Shown in pieces: positions 43,310-52,741 of a stretch of 64,000 nucleotides of DNA. Location: NCBI GenBank assembly GCA_048267965.1, contig JBLWWK010000004.1:1-64000 (forward strand), written 5' to 3'. A model generated the notes under the pieces. That model was not told where the DNA came from. It made no database searches and worked only from the letters and a program-made list of their open reading frames with translations. How positions within the stretch are numbered: the stretch's first letter is position 1; every line of letters starts with the position of its first letter. The stretch is from GCA-2705995 sp048267965. Its GTDB lineage: Bacteria; Bacteroidota; Bacteroidia; Flavobacteriales_G; Salibacteraceae. Made by a program: the position numbers and the translations under genes.

Positions 43310-46063
43310 TTACTTCTTAATCAATCTTACTGTTTCGCCTTCAGCCGTGCGGATTAAGTATACTCCGTTGTTGAAATCAGAAACATTTAATGTATTAACT
43401 GCTTTTACTTCTTTCACTAATTTACCAGTAATGGTGAAGATTTGAACATCAACTGTTTTGTTGAAGAAAACCTCGTTTTGTACTGGGTTAGGGTAAACGC
43501 TTAAAGCATTGTTTAATGCGTTGTTAGCAATTACATTTAATACAACACCGCTGTTGTTAGAAGCGTTTGGAGTAGTTGCTTCGAAAACCACCCAATCGTT
43601 AGCTCCGTCTGTTCTTCTACCGAAAGACTTGTCTTGATCAATAGCACCGAAAGAAACAGAATCTGCTACTGTAGTTCCGTCTGCAGTGTAAAGACCTACA
43701 AACTCACCAGAAGCGCTCAACGAGAAGTTAGTGTGTAAAGCACCTTGCTCTTCTTCGTTATCTGCCCAAATTACCATGTAACCACCTGCAGCAATAGTAG
43801 TGTTGTTATCACAAGTTGGAATACGGTACTTCATTGGCTCAGCAGAATCGTCTGTGATGTACATACCAGCGATATCAATATCTGTAGTTCCACCGTTGTA
43901 AAGCTCAATCCAATCATCAAACTCATTGTTTTCGTCTGCATAAGTAGTATCGTTAGAAGACATTAACTCGTTAATTACTAAACCTGCAGGAGCTGGCTTA
44001 ACAACGTCAAAGTCGAAATCGTTCTGGAAACGTGGCCACACTTGGTGATCACCGTTAAACTCACTACCCATACCCATTAGGTTAAAGTTACCTGAGATAC
44101 CAGCAATAAATGCAGAATCGATATTGGTTAAGTCACGAACACGAACAACTACTGTATCGTCATTAGTAGTTACTACTTCGTAGTTTCTACCGTTACCAGC
44201 AGGGTTTAACCAGCTATTATCTACTAAATAAACGTTGCGTAACTCAATAATTTCAGACTCATGCTCTTCAGCAGGAACCTCTACCAACTGAGGGAAAGGT
44301 AAACAGTTACCAGTAGAAATTACTTCTACACTCATGATGTTGAATTGAGCAACACCGTTAAACTGACCCACTTCACCACGAACAATTACTTCGTCTCCCA
44401 TGGTAGGGATGTAGTTGATTACATCAGTACCTACAAAAGCAATTGCTAAGATACCTTCTGTATTATCGTTGTTGATTACTTGGAATTCAACATCTGGTCC
44501 GCTAGCACCGTTAGCACTAAAGTTAGGAGCAGCTACTAAACCTTGAATTTCACAAATAACACCTGTAGAATCAGCAGCACCAGAACCGTCTACTGTAGTA
44601 ATTACACCAATTTCGTACATTGGAATAGTAGCACAAGTGTTTGCAGCCGCTGGGCTACCGTATAAATCTTGAGTACCATCATTAGCACTTACATTATCAG
44701 AAATTGACCAGCTACCCGCTAAAGTAATGTCTGAATTTACATCACAAAGAATAAGTGAATAACCGTCACCATCTGGGCGAGGTTCCCATGGAGTTCTGTC
44801 ATCGTACTCTAAACCAACAACTACTTGACCTAAAGAGTTAGAGATTTCGATTTCTTCACCACTATTGCTTAAGCTTCCGCCTGTCCACTCAATTTGCTGA
44901 GTAGTAGGAACCGTAAACACCCCGTTGAAGTCTGTAGAATCTTGAATAAATACCATGTACTCACCAGCACCTAAAGAGAAAGGAGCATTAATGTCTAAAT
45001 CAACACCATTGGTAATTGACAAACCACCTAATTCAATGGCAGCAGAGCTGTTGTTGTAAAGCTCAAAGTACTCAATATCTCCACTGTTCGGTTGGTTGTA
45101 GAAAATCTCAGTGATTACTAAATCAGAACCTGAGTAATCGTTAAACAAGAAAGAAGCGTTAAACGGAACAAGAGCGTTTGCATTAGCAGAAGTATCTACT
45201 ACGTTCGTTATGTCTGCCGTGTATTCGGTTCCTGCCATTAGAGCAGAAGAAAGCGTTAACACTACTGTATCTTGTGCTACTAAAGAAGCTGCAGAAACTA
45301 AGTTACCTGGGTTAACCATGTAATTAGCAATGTTTTCTGCTGTTGTAACTTCAACTGGCTCAGAGAAAGCAACTCTTACTTCTGTTGCACTAACAATAGA
45401 CCAATCTGTAACTTCAGGATCAATGGTATCACCAGTAACTACAGTAATACAAGTAGAAGTATGACTTCCTGCAAATGTCCAAGTGTTTTGAGGCTCAACA
45501 GTCCACTGTGAGTTGGTAGCATTAGTACCACGAGATGCATTCCAATCTGTTGTTGGAGAACACACATCTGATTTTCTTACCAAAGTCATGTTTGCCGTTG
45601 CATTTGTAACACCTGCAACATCCCATCCAGAACCTGGATCTAGACCATCTTCTCCAACTGCATCAATTAGAATAAAAGTACCCGACCCATCGTCTTTTGC
45701 AAGACCTACAGCATCGTCACCGTTGAAAAAAGTAGCACTATTGAAAGCCGTTGTTGCATTCGTTAACCCAGTAATTGCAGGGTCTGCCGAACCGTTAGCG
45801 ATTACGATAACCTCACCATCAGCTAACGTTCCTGTTAAAGAAATTGTAGATTCTGGCCAAGTACCACCATTAGAAACAAGCCACATTTCGTAGTTCGATA
45901 AATCTACGGTAGCACCAGTACCATTATAAAGCTCAATGTATTTGTTATTACTTGACCCTTCTGCGTACTCAGAAATTATTAGGTCAGTTGTTTGCGCTTG
46001 AATACCGAAGGCACTCAAGATTAAGGCTGCGCAAGCCAAAGTAAATTTGCGAATCATTTGCAT
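43310..46063 (-). CDS. T9SS type A cargo protein with three lamin-tail domains
   Basis: Secreted protein of 917 residues. The signal peptide covers about 1-23 (ending SAFGIQAQ). Lamin-tail domains (LTD) begin at TDLIISEYAEGSSNNKYIEL (about 25-190), SDLVITEIFYNQPNSGDIEY (about 314-470) and AGLVINELMSS (about 695-840). An Ig-like SbsA-type domain (215-305) and an OB-like segment (490-660) separate them. The last 68 residues form a type A sorting domain (LSVYPNPVQNEVF ... LIRTAEGETVRLIKK). LTDs are common in secreted nucleases and adhesins; no nuclease motif is seen here. An ATG two codons in (46057) is an alternative start. Confidence 0.87.
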   Translation of the reverse strand: MQMIRKFTLACAALILSAFGIQAQTTDLIISEYAEGSSNNKYIELYNGTGATVDLSNYEMWLVSNGGTWPESTISLTGTLADGEVIVIANGSADPAITGLTNATTAFNSATFFNGDDAVGLAKDDGSGTFILIDAVGEDGLDPGSGWDVAGVTNATANMTLVRKSDVCSPTTDWNASRGTNATNSQWTVEPQNTWTFAGSHTSTCITVVTGDTIDPEVTDWSIVSATEVRVAFSEPVEVTTAENIANYMVNPGNLVSAASLVAQDTVVLTLSSALMAGTEYTADITNVVDTSANANALVPFNASFLFNDYSGSDLVITEIFYNQPNSGDIEYFELYNNSSAAIELGGLSITNGVDLDINAPFSLGAGEYMVFIQDSTDFNGVFTVPTTQQIEWTGGSLSNSGEEIEISNSLGQVVVGLEYDDRTPWEPRPDGDGYSLILCDVNSDITLAGSWSISDNVSANDGTQDLYGSPAAANTCATIPMYEIGVITTVDGSGAADSTGVICEIQGLVAAPNFSANGASGPDVEFQVINNDNTEGILAIAFVGTDVINYIPTMGDEVIVRGEVGQFNGVAQFNIMSVEVISTGNCLPFPQLVEVPAEEHESEIIELRNVYLVDNSWLNPAGNGRNYEVVTTNDDTVVVRVRDLTNIDSAFIAGISGNFNLMGMGSEFNGDHQVWPRFQNDFDFDVVKPAPAGLVINELMSSNDTTYADENNEFDDWIELYNGGTTDIDIAGMYITDDSAEPMKYRIPTCDNNTTIAAGGYMVIWADNEEEQGALHTNFSLSASGEFVGLYTADGTTVADSVSFGAIDQDKSFGRRTDGANDWVVFEATTPNASNNSGVVLNVIANNALNNALSVYPNPVQNEVFFNKTVDVQIFTITGKLVKEVKAVNTLNVSDFNNGVYLIRTAEGETVRLIKK

Positions 46064-46079
46064 TGGTTTAAATTCTTTG

Positions 46080-46087
46080 CAAAACTA
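46080..46087 (-). promoter_or_regulatory. -7 element for the T9SS/LTD gene
   Basis: CAAAACTA on the plus strand reads TAGTTTTG on the minus strand, an exact TAnnTTTG, 17 bases before the ATG. The -33 element is not obvious. Confidence 0.4.
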
Positions 46088-46147
46088 AATCGCTTAAAAT
46101 CGGTGGGTGTTAAGTTAAAATTAATTTGTTTCGCAAATGTTATCTTT

Positions 46148-49100
46148 TTAAAAACGAGTGGCTAACACGCACGTTTCCTTGTATAGTTTTTTGTCTCCGT
46201 TTAGGTCGAAAACCTCAATAAAGATGACATAAAGCCCAATTCGTGCCTTTTCGTTGTTGGCTGTGATTCCATCCCAAGCAAAGGTTCCTTCAATGCCCAA
46301 CAGTTTATTATTGGCTATTTGGCGAATTTCTCTCCCTTCGCTATCAAAGATTCTAACATTGGCTACATAGCCAGGCTCATCGAATTTATAATTGATGTTT
46401 AACACATCGTCTACTCCGTCACCATCGGGTGAAAAGGTGTTGGTAGGAACCGTAATCTCTTCTTTTCTATATCCCGCAGGTTTGTATTGTGAGTTTTCAA
46501 TTCCGGGAGTTCCAAAATCTGATTCTTCAGCTGCAGAATGCCAGTTAGTTCGGTCTTGGGTTTCTCGGTCGTAATTAATTCTTTCTAAACTCACCCCTTC
46601 TGTCGATTCTAGCAACGGAAAGTGAAAATCATCTGAATAGGTAAACTCATCTACCTCGGTTCTTAACGAACTTACTAAGCGAACATTTCCGGCTGTATTT
46701 GAATAAGTAGGTAAGTTCATTTCTAGAAAAACATCAGGCTCAGAATCTACCGGATACATAAACTCAATGTTGTCTTTATCTTCACAGAGCAGCACAAAAC
46801 CACCCGGAGGCAAAGCATAAAAATCATCGGTAATGGTGTTGTAACTGGTTCCTCCTGAAGAATTTTCATACGATAAAGCCCAGTCGGTAATAACAACGGT
46901 TTTATTCGATCGATTGTAAAGTTCTACATAATCAGAGCCATCTCCTACTGGGTCAAACAATACTTCGTTAATGATAATTTCTCTTTCTTGAGGCAACTCA
47001 AAATCGGCAGAGTTAAAATTCGAGAGTAAATTTCCGGCACAATCAGCGGCATTATCAATGGTTAAAGTAAATACCACACCGGGAGCAATGTTGTTAGAGT
47101 CTACCGCAATTATCAAAGAGGTAAAATCGGGTCCTACCGGTTTAATTAATACAATGCTGGTGTACCCCGATGGCGACAAAGTATAGGTTGCATTTGCTAG
47201 GCTCAGGCTATCCATGGTTTTGGTAAAAAACACTTCGATGGTATTGACAGCCTTAACCACAATCGATTGAATTTCTGGCTCAGCAAAACCAAAACTTGGA
47301 TCGTAAACTGAATTTTGCGCACCGGGGGTTCCATGGTTAGGAGATTCACTCGCTCGCCAATTAGTATTACCACCACAAGGCTCGTCTGGGTTAATTCTTT
47401 CAAGAGTCCAACCACCTTCTTGATAGGCTGCGTTTTGGTAGGTAGACTTATCGTATAAAACACCATCTAGAATGGACCCTGTATCGGTTTGTAAAGAAAT
47501 GTACTCGCCCGTATTGTTTAAACTCGGAATGGAGTTAAACGCCACTGTATTTCCAAAAAGAGAATACTCTGCTACATTATCTGGGTGGCACAATATCAAG
47601 TATTCTCCAGGCGGTATAACTGTAGTTGGAATTAACGATGTGTTCGTTCCATCTGAGATATACAGATTCAGTGTTCTGATGGCTTGGTTGGTAGTATTGT
47701 GTAGTTCAATAAACTCGCCATCAGGTAAATTAGGACTTTGCAACACATCTGGGTCTGGGTACAGCTCATTAATGATTAAATCGCCTTGTTGAGGAGCAAT
47801 ACCAATGGCAAATTCAGCGCTATTTTCTGAGCCAATTAAATTGCCCGCACAATCTTCGGCATTGGTTAATTCAATCGTGTATAAAGTAACTGGATCTAAA
47901 TTAGACGCAAATGTGATTTCAACTTGTTGATATTGCGGAGCAATGGCTTCTACGCTACTGATCACTAAATTCGGGAGTGTAACAAAACTCGCCCCTACTA
48001 CCGAAGCGCTATCCATCGACTCATTAAAAGTTAACAACACTTGATTTTGGCTTATCACCTCTGCATTCACTAGCTCTGGCGCGAGGTTATCTGGCGTTAA
48101 ATCATACACTGAGTTTTGAGCTCCCGGAGTTCCACCTAAAGGATCTGTCGAGGCCGTCCAGTTACCGGGCGAATTGGCGCACACTGCTTGCGGATTAATC
48201 AATTCTAAACTCCAGCCACCAGTGGCTTTCACCGGATCGTTGTACCACTCATCGGTATAGAAAACTTCGTTAATCACTAAGCCGTTGGGCGCAATTAATT
48301 GCAAATCGTCTCCTGAATTGTTCAACCCCGGAAACGGGAAAAGCCCAATTACATTTCCGAAAGAAGAATACGCAGAAGTATCGTCTCGATGGCAAAGAAT
48401 TACATATTCACCGGGCAACAAGAGATAGTCGTCAAAATCTGCAGTAGACGAAGAGCCATCTGTATACACCCAATCTTTTAGGTTAAACAAACTGGTAGAG
48501 TTGTTGTAAATCTCTACAAACTCAATTCCGGGCAAACCAACAGTTGGCGTATAATCAGCGTAAATTTCGGTAATGAGCACATCGTTAACCGAAGGCGTGC
48601 CACCAATGGCAAACACACCCGAATTTACTGTACCAATGGTATTTCCAGGGCAATCAGTCACATTCGCAACATCCACCGTATAACTTAATGTAGAATCAAT
48701 ATTGGCAGAAAATTGAATTTCGACTTGGGTAAAATTGGGTCCTACCGGAACAATTGCAGTCACGGGTAAATTAGGCGTAAAACTGTAGGAACCATTTACC
48801 AAGCTTAAGCTGTCCATGTTTTCATTAAACGTAATTAACACAGAAGCCGCTCCGCTGGGCGACACATCGATAAGCTCTGGTGCATCGGTATCTGGTACTA
48901 AACTGAATACCGAATTTTGAGCTCCAGGAGTTCCACCAATGGTAGCTACCGAACCTATCCAATTAGAAGAACTGCCCAAACAATTGCTTTGCGGATTAAT
49001 CAGCTCTAAACTCCAACCGCCATCCGTTTTAGAGTCATCTTGATACCAAGAATCATCGTAGGCTACTCGATCAATAAGCAGGCTACTGCTATCTCTCAAG

Positions 49101-51160
49101 GTTAATTGGTCAAAATCGTTGTTTATGGTTGGGAAAGGTTGTAAGCCAATAACATTTCCGTAGGGTTGAAAGCTAGACGTATCGTTCTCGTCACAAAGAA
49201 TTACGTATTCTCCGGGTTGCAAAACATAACTATCGAAGGTGGCCACAACACTACTGGCGTCTGTAAACGTGTAATCTTGCAAGTTTATAATGCCACTTGA
49301 GCGGTTAAAAATTTCAATGTAATCGGCTGCTGGCAAACCATTTGTTGGCAAGAAATCGTTATAAATTTCGGTAAAAATCACATCTCCCGGTTGAGCTAAA
49401 ACACCAATAGCGAACGATGCTGTATTTACAGAACCAATTACATTACCAGGGCAATCGGTTACGTTGTTTACTACCAAATCGTAACTCAAAGAACTATCGA
49501 TAGGAGTGGTCAAATTTATAGTAACAACGGCAAAATCTGGAGCCAAAGCAGAGATGGATCCTACCGTTAAAGAAGGCGTAAATGCATAATTAGCAATGTT
49601 CACCACCGAAGCACTATCCATGGCTTCGTTATAAGTGAGGGTAATGCTGTTTTGCGAATTGATGGTAAGATTTTGTATCTCAGGAGCTATTAAATCGGTA
49701 GCTGTGTTAAACACAGAGTTTTGTGCTCCGGGTGTTCCGCCTGTAACATTTATCGAGGCCGTCCAGTTGGCGGCACCTGCACTACAAAATGCCAGCGGAT
49801 TAATTAACTCTAAACTCCAGCCGCCATCGTCTTTTGAAGCATCGTTATACCAAGAAATATCGTAGGTTACCTGATCGATTACCGTTCCGTTTGCATCTCG
49901 CAATTCTAGCGCATCGCCACCATTGTTTAACGTTGGAAAAGGCCCAATGCCCATGGTGTTAGGAATGGCACTAAAGAGCGGTAGTTCACCAATATCGCAA
50001 ATCACCAAATACTCTCCCGGGAAAAGAAAATCTTGCTGTAAATCACCCGTTACCGAGCTACCATCAGAGAAGGTCCAATCTGCTAGGTTAAAAATAGCAG
50101 CAGACGCATTGTAAATTTCTACATATTCTGCAGCGGGCAAACCAATAGTTGGTGAAAAATCGGCATAGATTTCGGTAAAAATCACATCGCCCGGTTGAGG
50201 AACTACGGGAACGTAATAAAGAAAAGTATCGGCAGAAGCCACCATGGTGTTTCCTGCTGTATCGGTTACCGCGCTTGTGTTTAAGATACTTTCTAGCGCC
50301 AACGGAAAATTATTGGTAAACGATAAGTGAACAAGGCTGTTCAAAACAGGGTCTACCTGAGCAGTAGATGGATTTCCTACTCCATTATTAACGGTATAAT
50401 TGGCTGTGTTTTGTGCGGTTGGAACATCAACGTTTTCGTTAAAAAACACATCGAGCTGGTTGGCAGAAATTACCGCTACCGAATCAATAATGGGCGGAAT
50501 AATATCTGTGTAAGGCTGACCCGTTACTACAAAATCATCGAAAAAGAACTTGTCTGATCGGGTGGTAGTATAATCACAAAAAATTCCGAAGAATTGTGAA
50601 GAAACATGAGAATTGTCGAAAACGGTTCCTTCAGATGTAAAAGTAGTACCGCCCGTTACATCGTGAAAAATTTCCCAATTTCCCAAGGCATCTCGCGTGG
50701 CACGCACCCTAATTTCTACCTGAGCAAGATCAACAACACCAGTGGTTCCTACAATAATTTCTGTTTGTGCGTTTCCGTCTTGCCTCCAAAGGCTCACGTT
50801 ATCGCTGCTACCGCCAATTCTGATGTAATATCCGTTGAGTGCACCTTCTAAGTTGGCTTGGTCAGCGGTTAAATAAATTCGAGTATTGTTGGTGCTCGAT
50901 GGGTTAAAATCCATTTTCACCAACACCTCCCAAGTGGCATTTTCGATCGATTGAGAAGGAAGCGAAGCATACGCTTCATCGAACGCAGGCGGGGCATTTA
51001 ACCACAACTCAAACGCTGGGTTAATGTCGAAAACCGCGGTATCTCCGCTCCAAGTGGGATTGTTACTGAAATCACCATCTGAAAAATCATCGGTGAGCTG
51101 AGCTTTGCAGAGAACGGGGATTAATAGGCTTATAACAAGAAGAATTCTGCAAATAGGCAT
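46148..51160 (-). CDS. Giant secreted protein with tandem LTD/Ig-like units
   Basis: Secreted protein of 1670 residues. A signal peptide (1-20) precedes a jelly-roll N-terminal domain (about 22-215). Then come alternating SbsA-like Ig domains and lamin-tail domains with a period of about 267 residues, each unit ending in a GGTPGAQNSV motif and each Ig part containing a TFNE(S/N)MDS-like segment. The unit is present about four times in close copies plus more diverged ends. The last 90 residues begin TFSPDGDGVDDVL and resemble FlgD-Ig/gliding-motility-associated C-terminal domains, a T9SS export signal of non-A type. Likely a cell-surface or matrix protein. It is divergent from asd across overlapping promoters. 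Confidence 0.87.
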   Translation of the reverse strand: MPICRILLVISLLIPVLCKAQLTDDFSDGDFSNNPTWSGDTAVFDINPAFELWLNAPPAFDEAYASLPSQSIENATWEVLVKMDFNPSSTNNTRIYLTADQANLEGALNGYYIRIGGSSDNVSLWRQDGNAQTEIIVGTTGVVDLAQVEIRVRATRDALGNWEIFHDVTGGTTFTSEGTVFDNSHVSSQFFGIFCDYTTTRSDKFFFDDFVVTGQPYTDIIPPIIDSVAVISANQLDVFFNENVDVPTAQNTANYTVNNGVGNPSTAQVDPVLNSLVHLSFTNNFPLALESILNTSAVTDTAGNTMVASADTFLYYVPVVPQPGDVIFTEIYADFSPTIGLPAAEYVEIYNASAAIFNLADWTFSDGSSVTGDLQQDFLFPGEYLVICDIGELPLFSAIPNTMGIGPFPTLNNGGDALELRDANGTVIDQVTYDISWYNDASKDDGGWSLELINPLAFCSAGAANWTASINVTGGTPGAQNSVFNTATDLIAPEIQNLTINSQNSITLTYNEAMDSASVVNIANYAFTPSLTVGSISALAPDFAVVTINLTTPIDSSLSYDLVVNNVTDCPGNVIGSVNTASFAIGVLAQPGDVIFTEIYNDFLPTNGLPAADYIEIFNRSSGIINLQDYTFTDASSVVATFDSYVLQPGEYVILCDENDTSSFQPYGNVIGLQPFPTINNDFDQLTLRDSSSLLIDRVAYDDSWYQDDSKTDGGWSLELINPQSNCLGSSSNWIGSVATIGGTPGAQNSVFSLVPDTDAPELIDVSPSGAASVLITFNENMDSLSLVNGSYSFTPNLPVTAIVPVGPNFTQVEIQFSANIDSTLSYTVDVANVTDCPGNTIGTVNSGVFAIGGTPSVNDVLITEIYADYTPTVGLPGIEFVEIYNNSTSLFNLKDWVYTDGSSSTADFDDYLLLPGEYVILCHRDDTSAYSSFGNVIGLFPFPGLNNSGDDLQLIAPNGLVINEVFYTDEWYNDPVKATGGWSLELINPQAVCANSPGNWTASTDPLGGTPGAQNSVYDLTPDNLAPELVNAEVISQNQVLLTFNESMDSASVVGASFVTLPNLVISSVEAIAPQYQQVEITFASNLDPVTLYTIELTNAEDCAGNLIGSENSAEFAIGIAPQQGDLIINELYPDPDVLQSPNLPDGEFIELHNTTNQAIRTLNLYISDGTNTSLIPTTVIPPGEYLILCHPDNVAEYSLFGNTVAFNSIPSLNNTGEYISLQTDTGSILDGVLYDKSTYQNAAYQEGGWTLERINPDEPCGGNTNWRASESPNHGTPGAQNSVYDPSFGFAEPEIQSIVVKAVNTIEVFFTKTMDSLSLANATYTLSPSGYTSIVLIKPVGPDFTSLIIAVDSNNIAPGVVFTLTIDNAADCAGNLLSNFNSADFELPQEREIIINEVLFDPVGDGSDYVELYNRSNKTVVITDWALSYENSSGGTSYNTITDDFYALPPGGFVLLCEDKDNIEFMYPVDSEPDVFLEMNLPTYSNTAGNVRLVSSLRTEVDEFTYSDDFHFPLLESTEGVSLERINYDRETQDRTNWHSAAEESDFGTPGIENSQYKPAGYRKEEITVPTNTFSPDGDGVDDVLNINYKFDEPGYVANVRIFDSEGREIRQIANNKLLGIEGTFAWDGITANNEKARIGLYVIFIEVFDLNGDKKLYKETCVLATRF
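47311..49725 (-). repeat. Coding tandem repeat of about 801 bp within the LTD protein
   Basis: The text encoding QNSV recurs at 47311, 48111, 48913 and 49716, spacings of about 800, 802 and 803 bases. The whole unit (Ig-like plus LTD) repeats, including the WSLELINP and FPGEYV-like blocks. Variant core repeats GGGTCCTACC at 47129 and 48737 occupy equivalent places two units apart (1608 bases), so these particular copies arose by duplication. Confidence 0.75.
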
Positions 51161-51187
51161 ACAACCAGTATTTTAATAGTACGATAT

Positions 51188-51204
51188 CAAATATATTACT
51201 TTTG
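51188..51204. promoter_or_regulatory. Overlapping divergent -7 elements
   Basis: CAAATATA (51188-51195) reads TATATTTG on the minus strand for the giant LTD gene, and TACTTTTG (51197-51204) is the plus-strand -7 element for asd. Both match TAnnTTTG exactly and are one base apart, so the two promoters probably compete or are co-regulated. Confidence 0.55.
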
Positions 51205-51246
51205 GCGCTCGCATAAATAACCTCTTAATTAAACATAGAGTAAACA

Positions 51247-52236
51247 ATGAAAGTAGCAGTAGTAGGCGCCACAGGAATGGTAGGAACCATTATGCTAAAA
51301 GTTTTAGCTGAGCGCGGTGTAGAAATTAGTGAATTAATTCCGGTTGCTTCTTCTAAATCGGTAGGAACCCAAGTAGAATTTAACGGTAAAAACTACGAAG
51401 TGATTGATTGCGAAACTGCTATTAAACGAAAACCGGACGTTGCTTTATTTTCTGCCGGTGGCGGCACTTCATTAAAGTGGGCTCCAATTTTTGCCGAAGC
51501 TGGAACCACGGTAATCGATAACTCTTCGGCTTGGAGAATGAGCCCCGACCACAAGCTGATTGTACCCGAAATAAATGGCCATTTATTAACTAAAGAAGAT
51601 AAAATTATTGCCAACCCTAATTGCTCTACTATTCAATTGGTTATGGCGTTACAGCCATTGCACCAATTATACAGCATAAAAAGAGTGGTAATTTCTACTT
51701 ACCAGAGTATTACTGGAACGGGTGTTAAAGCGGTTGAACAAATGAATGCTGAAAGAGCAGGAAAAGAGGCCCAAATGGCTTATCCGTATGCTATCGATAA
51801 AAATTGCATTCCACATTGTGATGTATTCGAAGAAAACGGATACACCAAAGAAGAAATGAAACTCACCAACGAAACCAAAAAAATCTTACAAGACGATAGC
51901 GTAAAAGTTACCGCTACTGCAGTGAGAGTTCCGGTAGTTGGCGGACATTCAGAATCGGTGAATATCGAGTTTGTTAACGCGCCCAACTTAGCCACAATTC
52001 GAAAAACGCTTAACGACACTTCAGGAATTACCCTGCAAGACAATCCTGATGTAAACACCTACCCAATGCCTATTTACGCAGAAGGTAAAAACGATGTTTT
52101 TGTGGGTAGAATTCGTTTAGACGAATCTCAAGAAAACACGATCAATATGTGGATTGTAGCCGACAATCTAAGAAAAGGAGCTGCTACCAATGCCGTTCAA
52201 ATTCTTGAGCATTTAGTAGCCAATGAGTTGGTTTAA
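51247..52236 (+). CDS. asd: Aspartate-semialdehyde dehydrogenase
   Basis: NADPH-dependent enzyme reducing aspartyl phosphate, a step common to lysine/diaminopimelate, threonine and methionine synthesis. The product is 329 residues. The N-terminal dinucleotide motif is VGATGMVGTIML, the catalytic cysteine is in NPNCSTIQLV, the glutamine region is STYQSITGTGVKA, and the histidine is in VPVVGGHSESV. Two exact GGTAGGAACC copies lie only 81 bases apart, at 51279 and 51360, both in the VGT phase and the first inside the cofactor-binding loop. Followed by a strong terminator. Confidence 0.95.
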   Translation: MKVAVVGATGMVGTIMLKVLAERGVEISELIPVASSKSVGTQVEFNGKNYEVIDCETAIKRKPDVALFSAGGGTSLKWAPIFAEAGTTVIDNSSAWRMSPDHKLIVPEINGHLLTKEDKIIANPNCSTIQLVMALQPLHQLYSIKRVVISTYQSITGTGVKAVEQMNAERAGKEAQMAYPYAIDKNCIPHCDVFEENGYTKEEMKLTNETKKILQDDSVKVTATAVRVPVVGGHSESVNIEFVNAPNLATIRKTLNDTSGITLQDNPDVNTYPMPIYAEGKNDVFVGRIRLDESQENTINMWIVADNLRKGAATNAVQILEHLVANELV

Positions 52237-52257
52237 AAATTGACCCATTTTTATAAT

Positions 52258-52293
52258 AAAAAAGGTCGTTTTGCATGCAAAACGACCTTTTTA
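52258..52293. terminator. Bidirectional terminator after asd
   Basis: GGTCGTTTTG (52264-52273) pairs with CAAAACGACC (52278-52287) around CATG, flanked by A6 and T5. It lies between convergent asd and the RidA-family gene. Confidence 0.93.
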
Positions 52294-52312
52294 GTTTCTT
52301 TTCGGTTAAAAA

Positions 52313-52741
52313 CTAATCTACCGTAGCTATACACTTTAGCTCAATAGCAATAGGTGTGGGCAACGAGTTAATTTCTACCGTAGTTCTGCAAGGCTGATTA
52401 TCTTTAAAATACTCAGCGTAAATCTTGTTGTACGTTTTAAAATCGCGCTTCATGTTTACCAAGAAAACGGTAACATCTACTAAATTTTCCCACTTAGAGC
52501 CAGAAGCTTCTAAGACGGCTTTTACATTATCGAATACTGAACGACATTGCGCTTCGAAATCAAATTCGATAAAGTTTCCGTTGTGGTCTAACTTTAAACC
52601 AGGAACACCAGAATCGTTTTCGTCTGAACCGGCCGTTCTGGGTCCTACCCCAGAAAGAAATAAAAGATTGCCCACTTTTCGAGCATGCGGATACAAACCT
52701 ACCGGCTTTGGCGCCTTATCTGCATTAATTTTCTCTGACAT
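52313..52741 (-). CDS. RidA-family protein, probably 2-aminomuconate deaminase
   Basis: A 142-residue YjgF/RidA-fold enzyme. The family-defining arginine is in QPCRTTVEINSLP and the substrate-binding tail is ELKCIATVD. The N-terminal KAPKPVGLYPHARKVGNLLFLSGVGPR and a 142-residue length match the 2-aminomuconate deaminase group better than generic RidA (about 128 residues). That would be the fourth enzyme of the 3-hydroxyanthranilate route found in this window, but it lies 32 kb from the others and at the end of the symporter/deacetylase operon. It overlaps the symporter gene by 17 bases. A GGGTCCTACC variant is at 52640. Confidence 0.78.
   Translation of the reverse strand: MSEKINADKAPKPVGLYPHARKVGNLLFLSGVGPRTAGSDENDSGVPGLKLDHNGNFIEFDFEAQCRSVFDNVKAVLEASGSKWENLVDVTVFLVNMKRDFKTYNKIYAEYFKDNQPCRTTVEINSLPTPIAIELKCIATVD

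Noticed and set aside
47311..49725. 800-bp periodic repeats as a CRISPR array or transposon array
   Set aside because: The repeat unit is in frame and encodes Ig-like plus lamin-tail domains; it is a modular protein.
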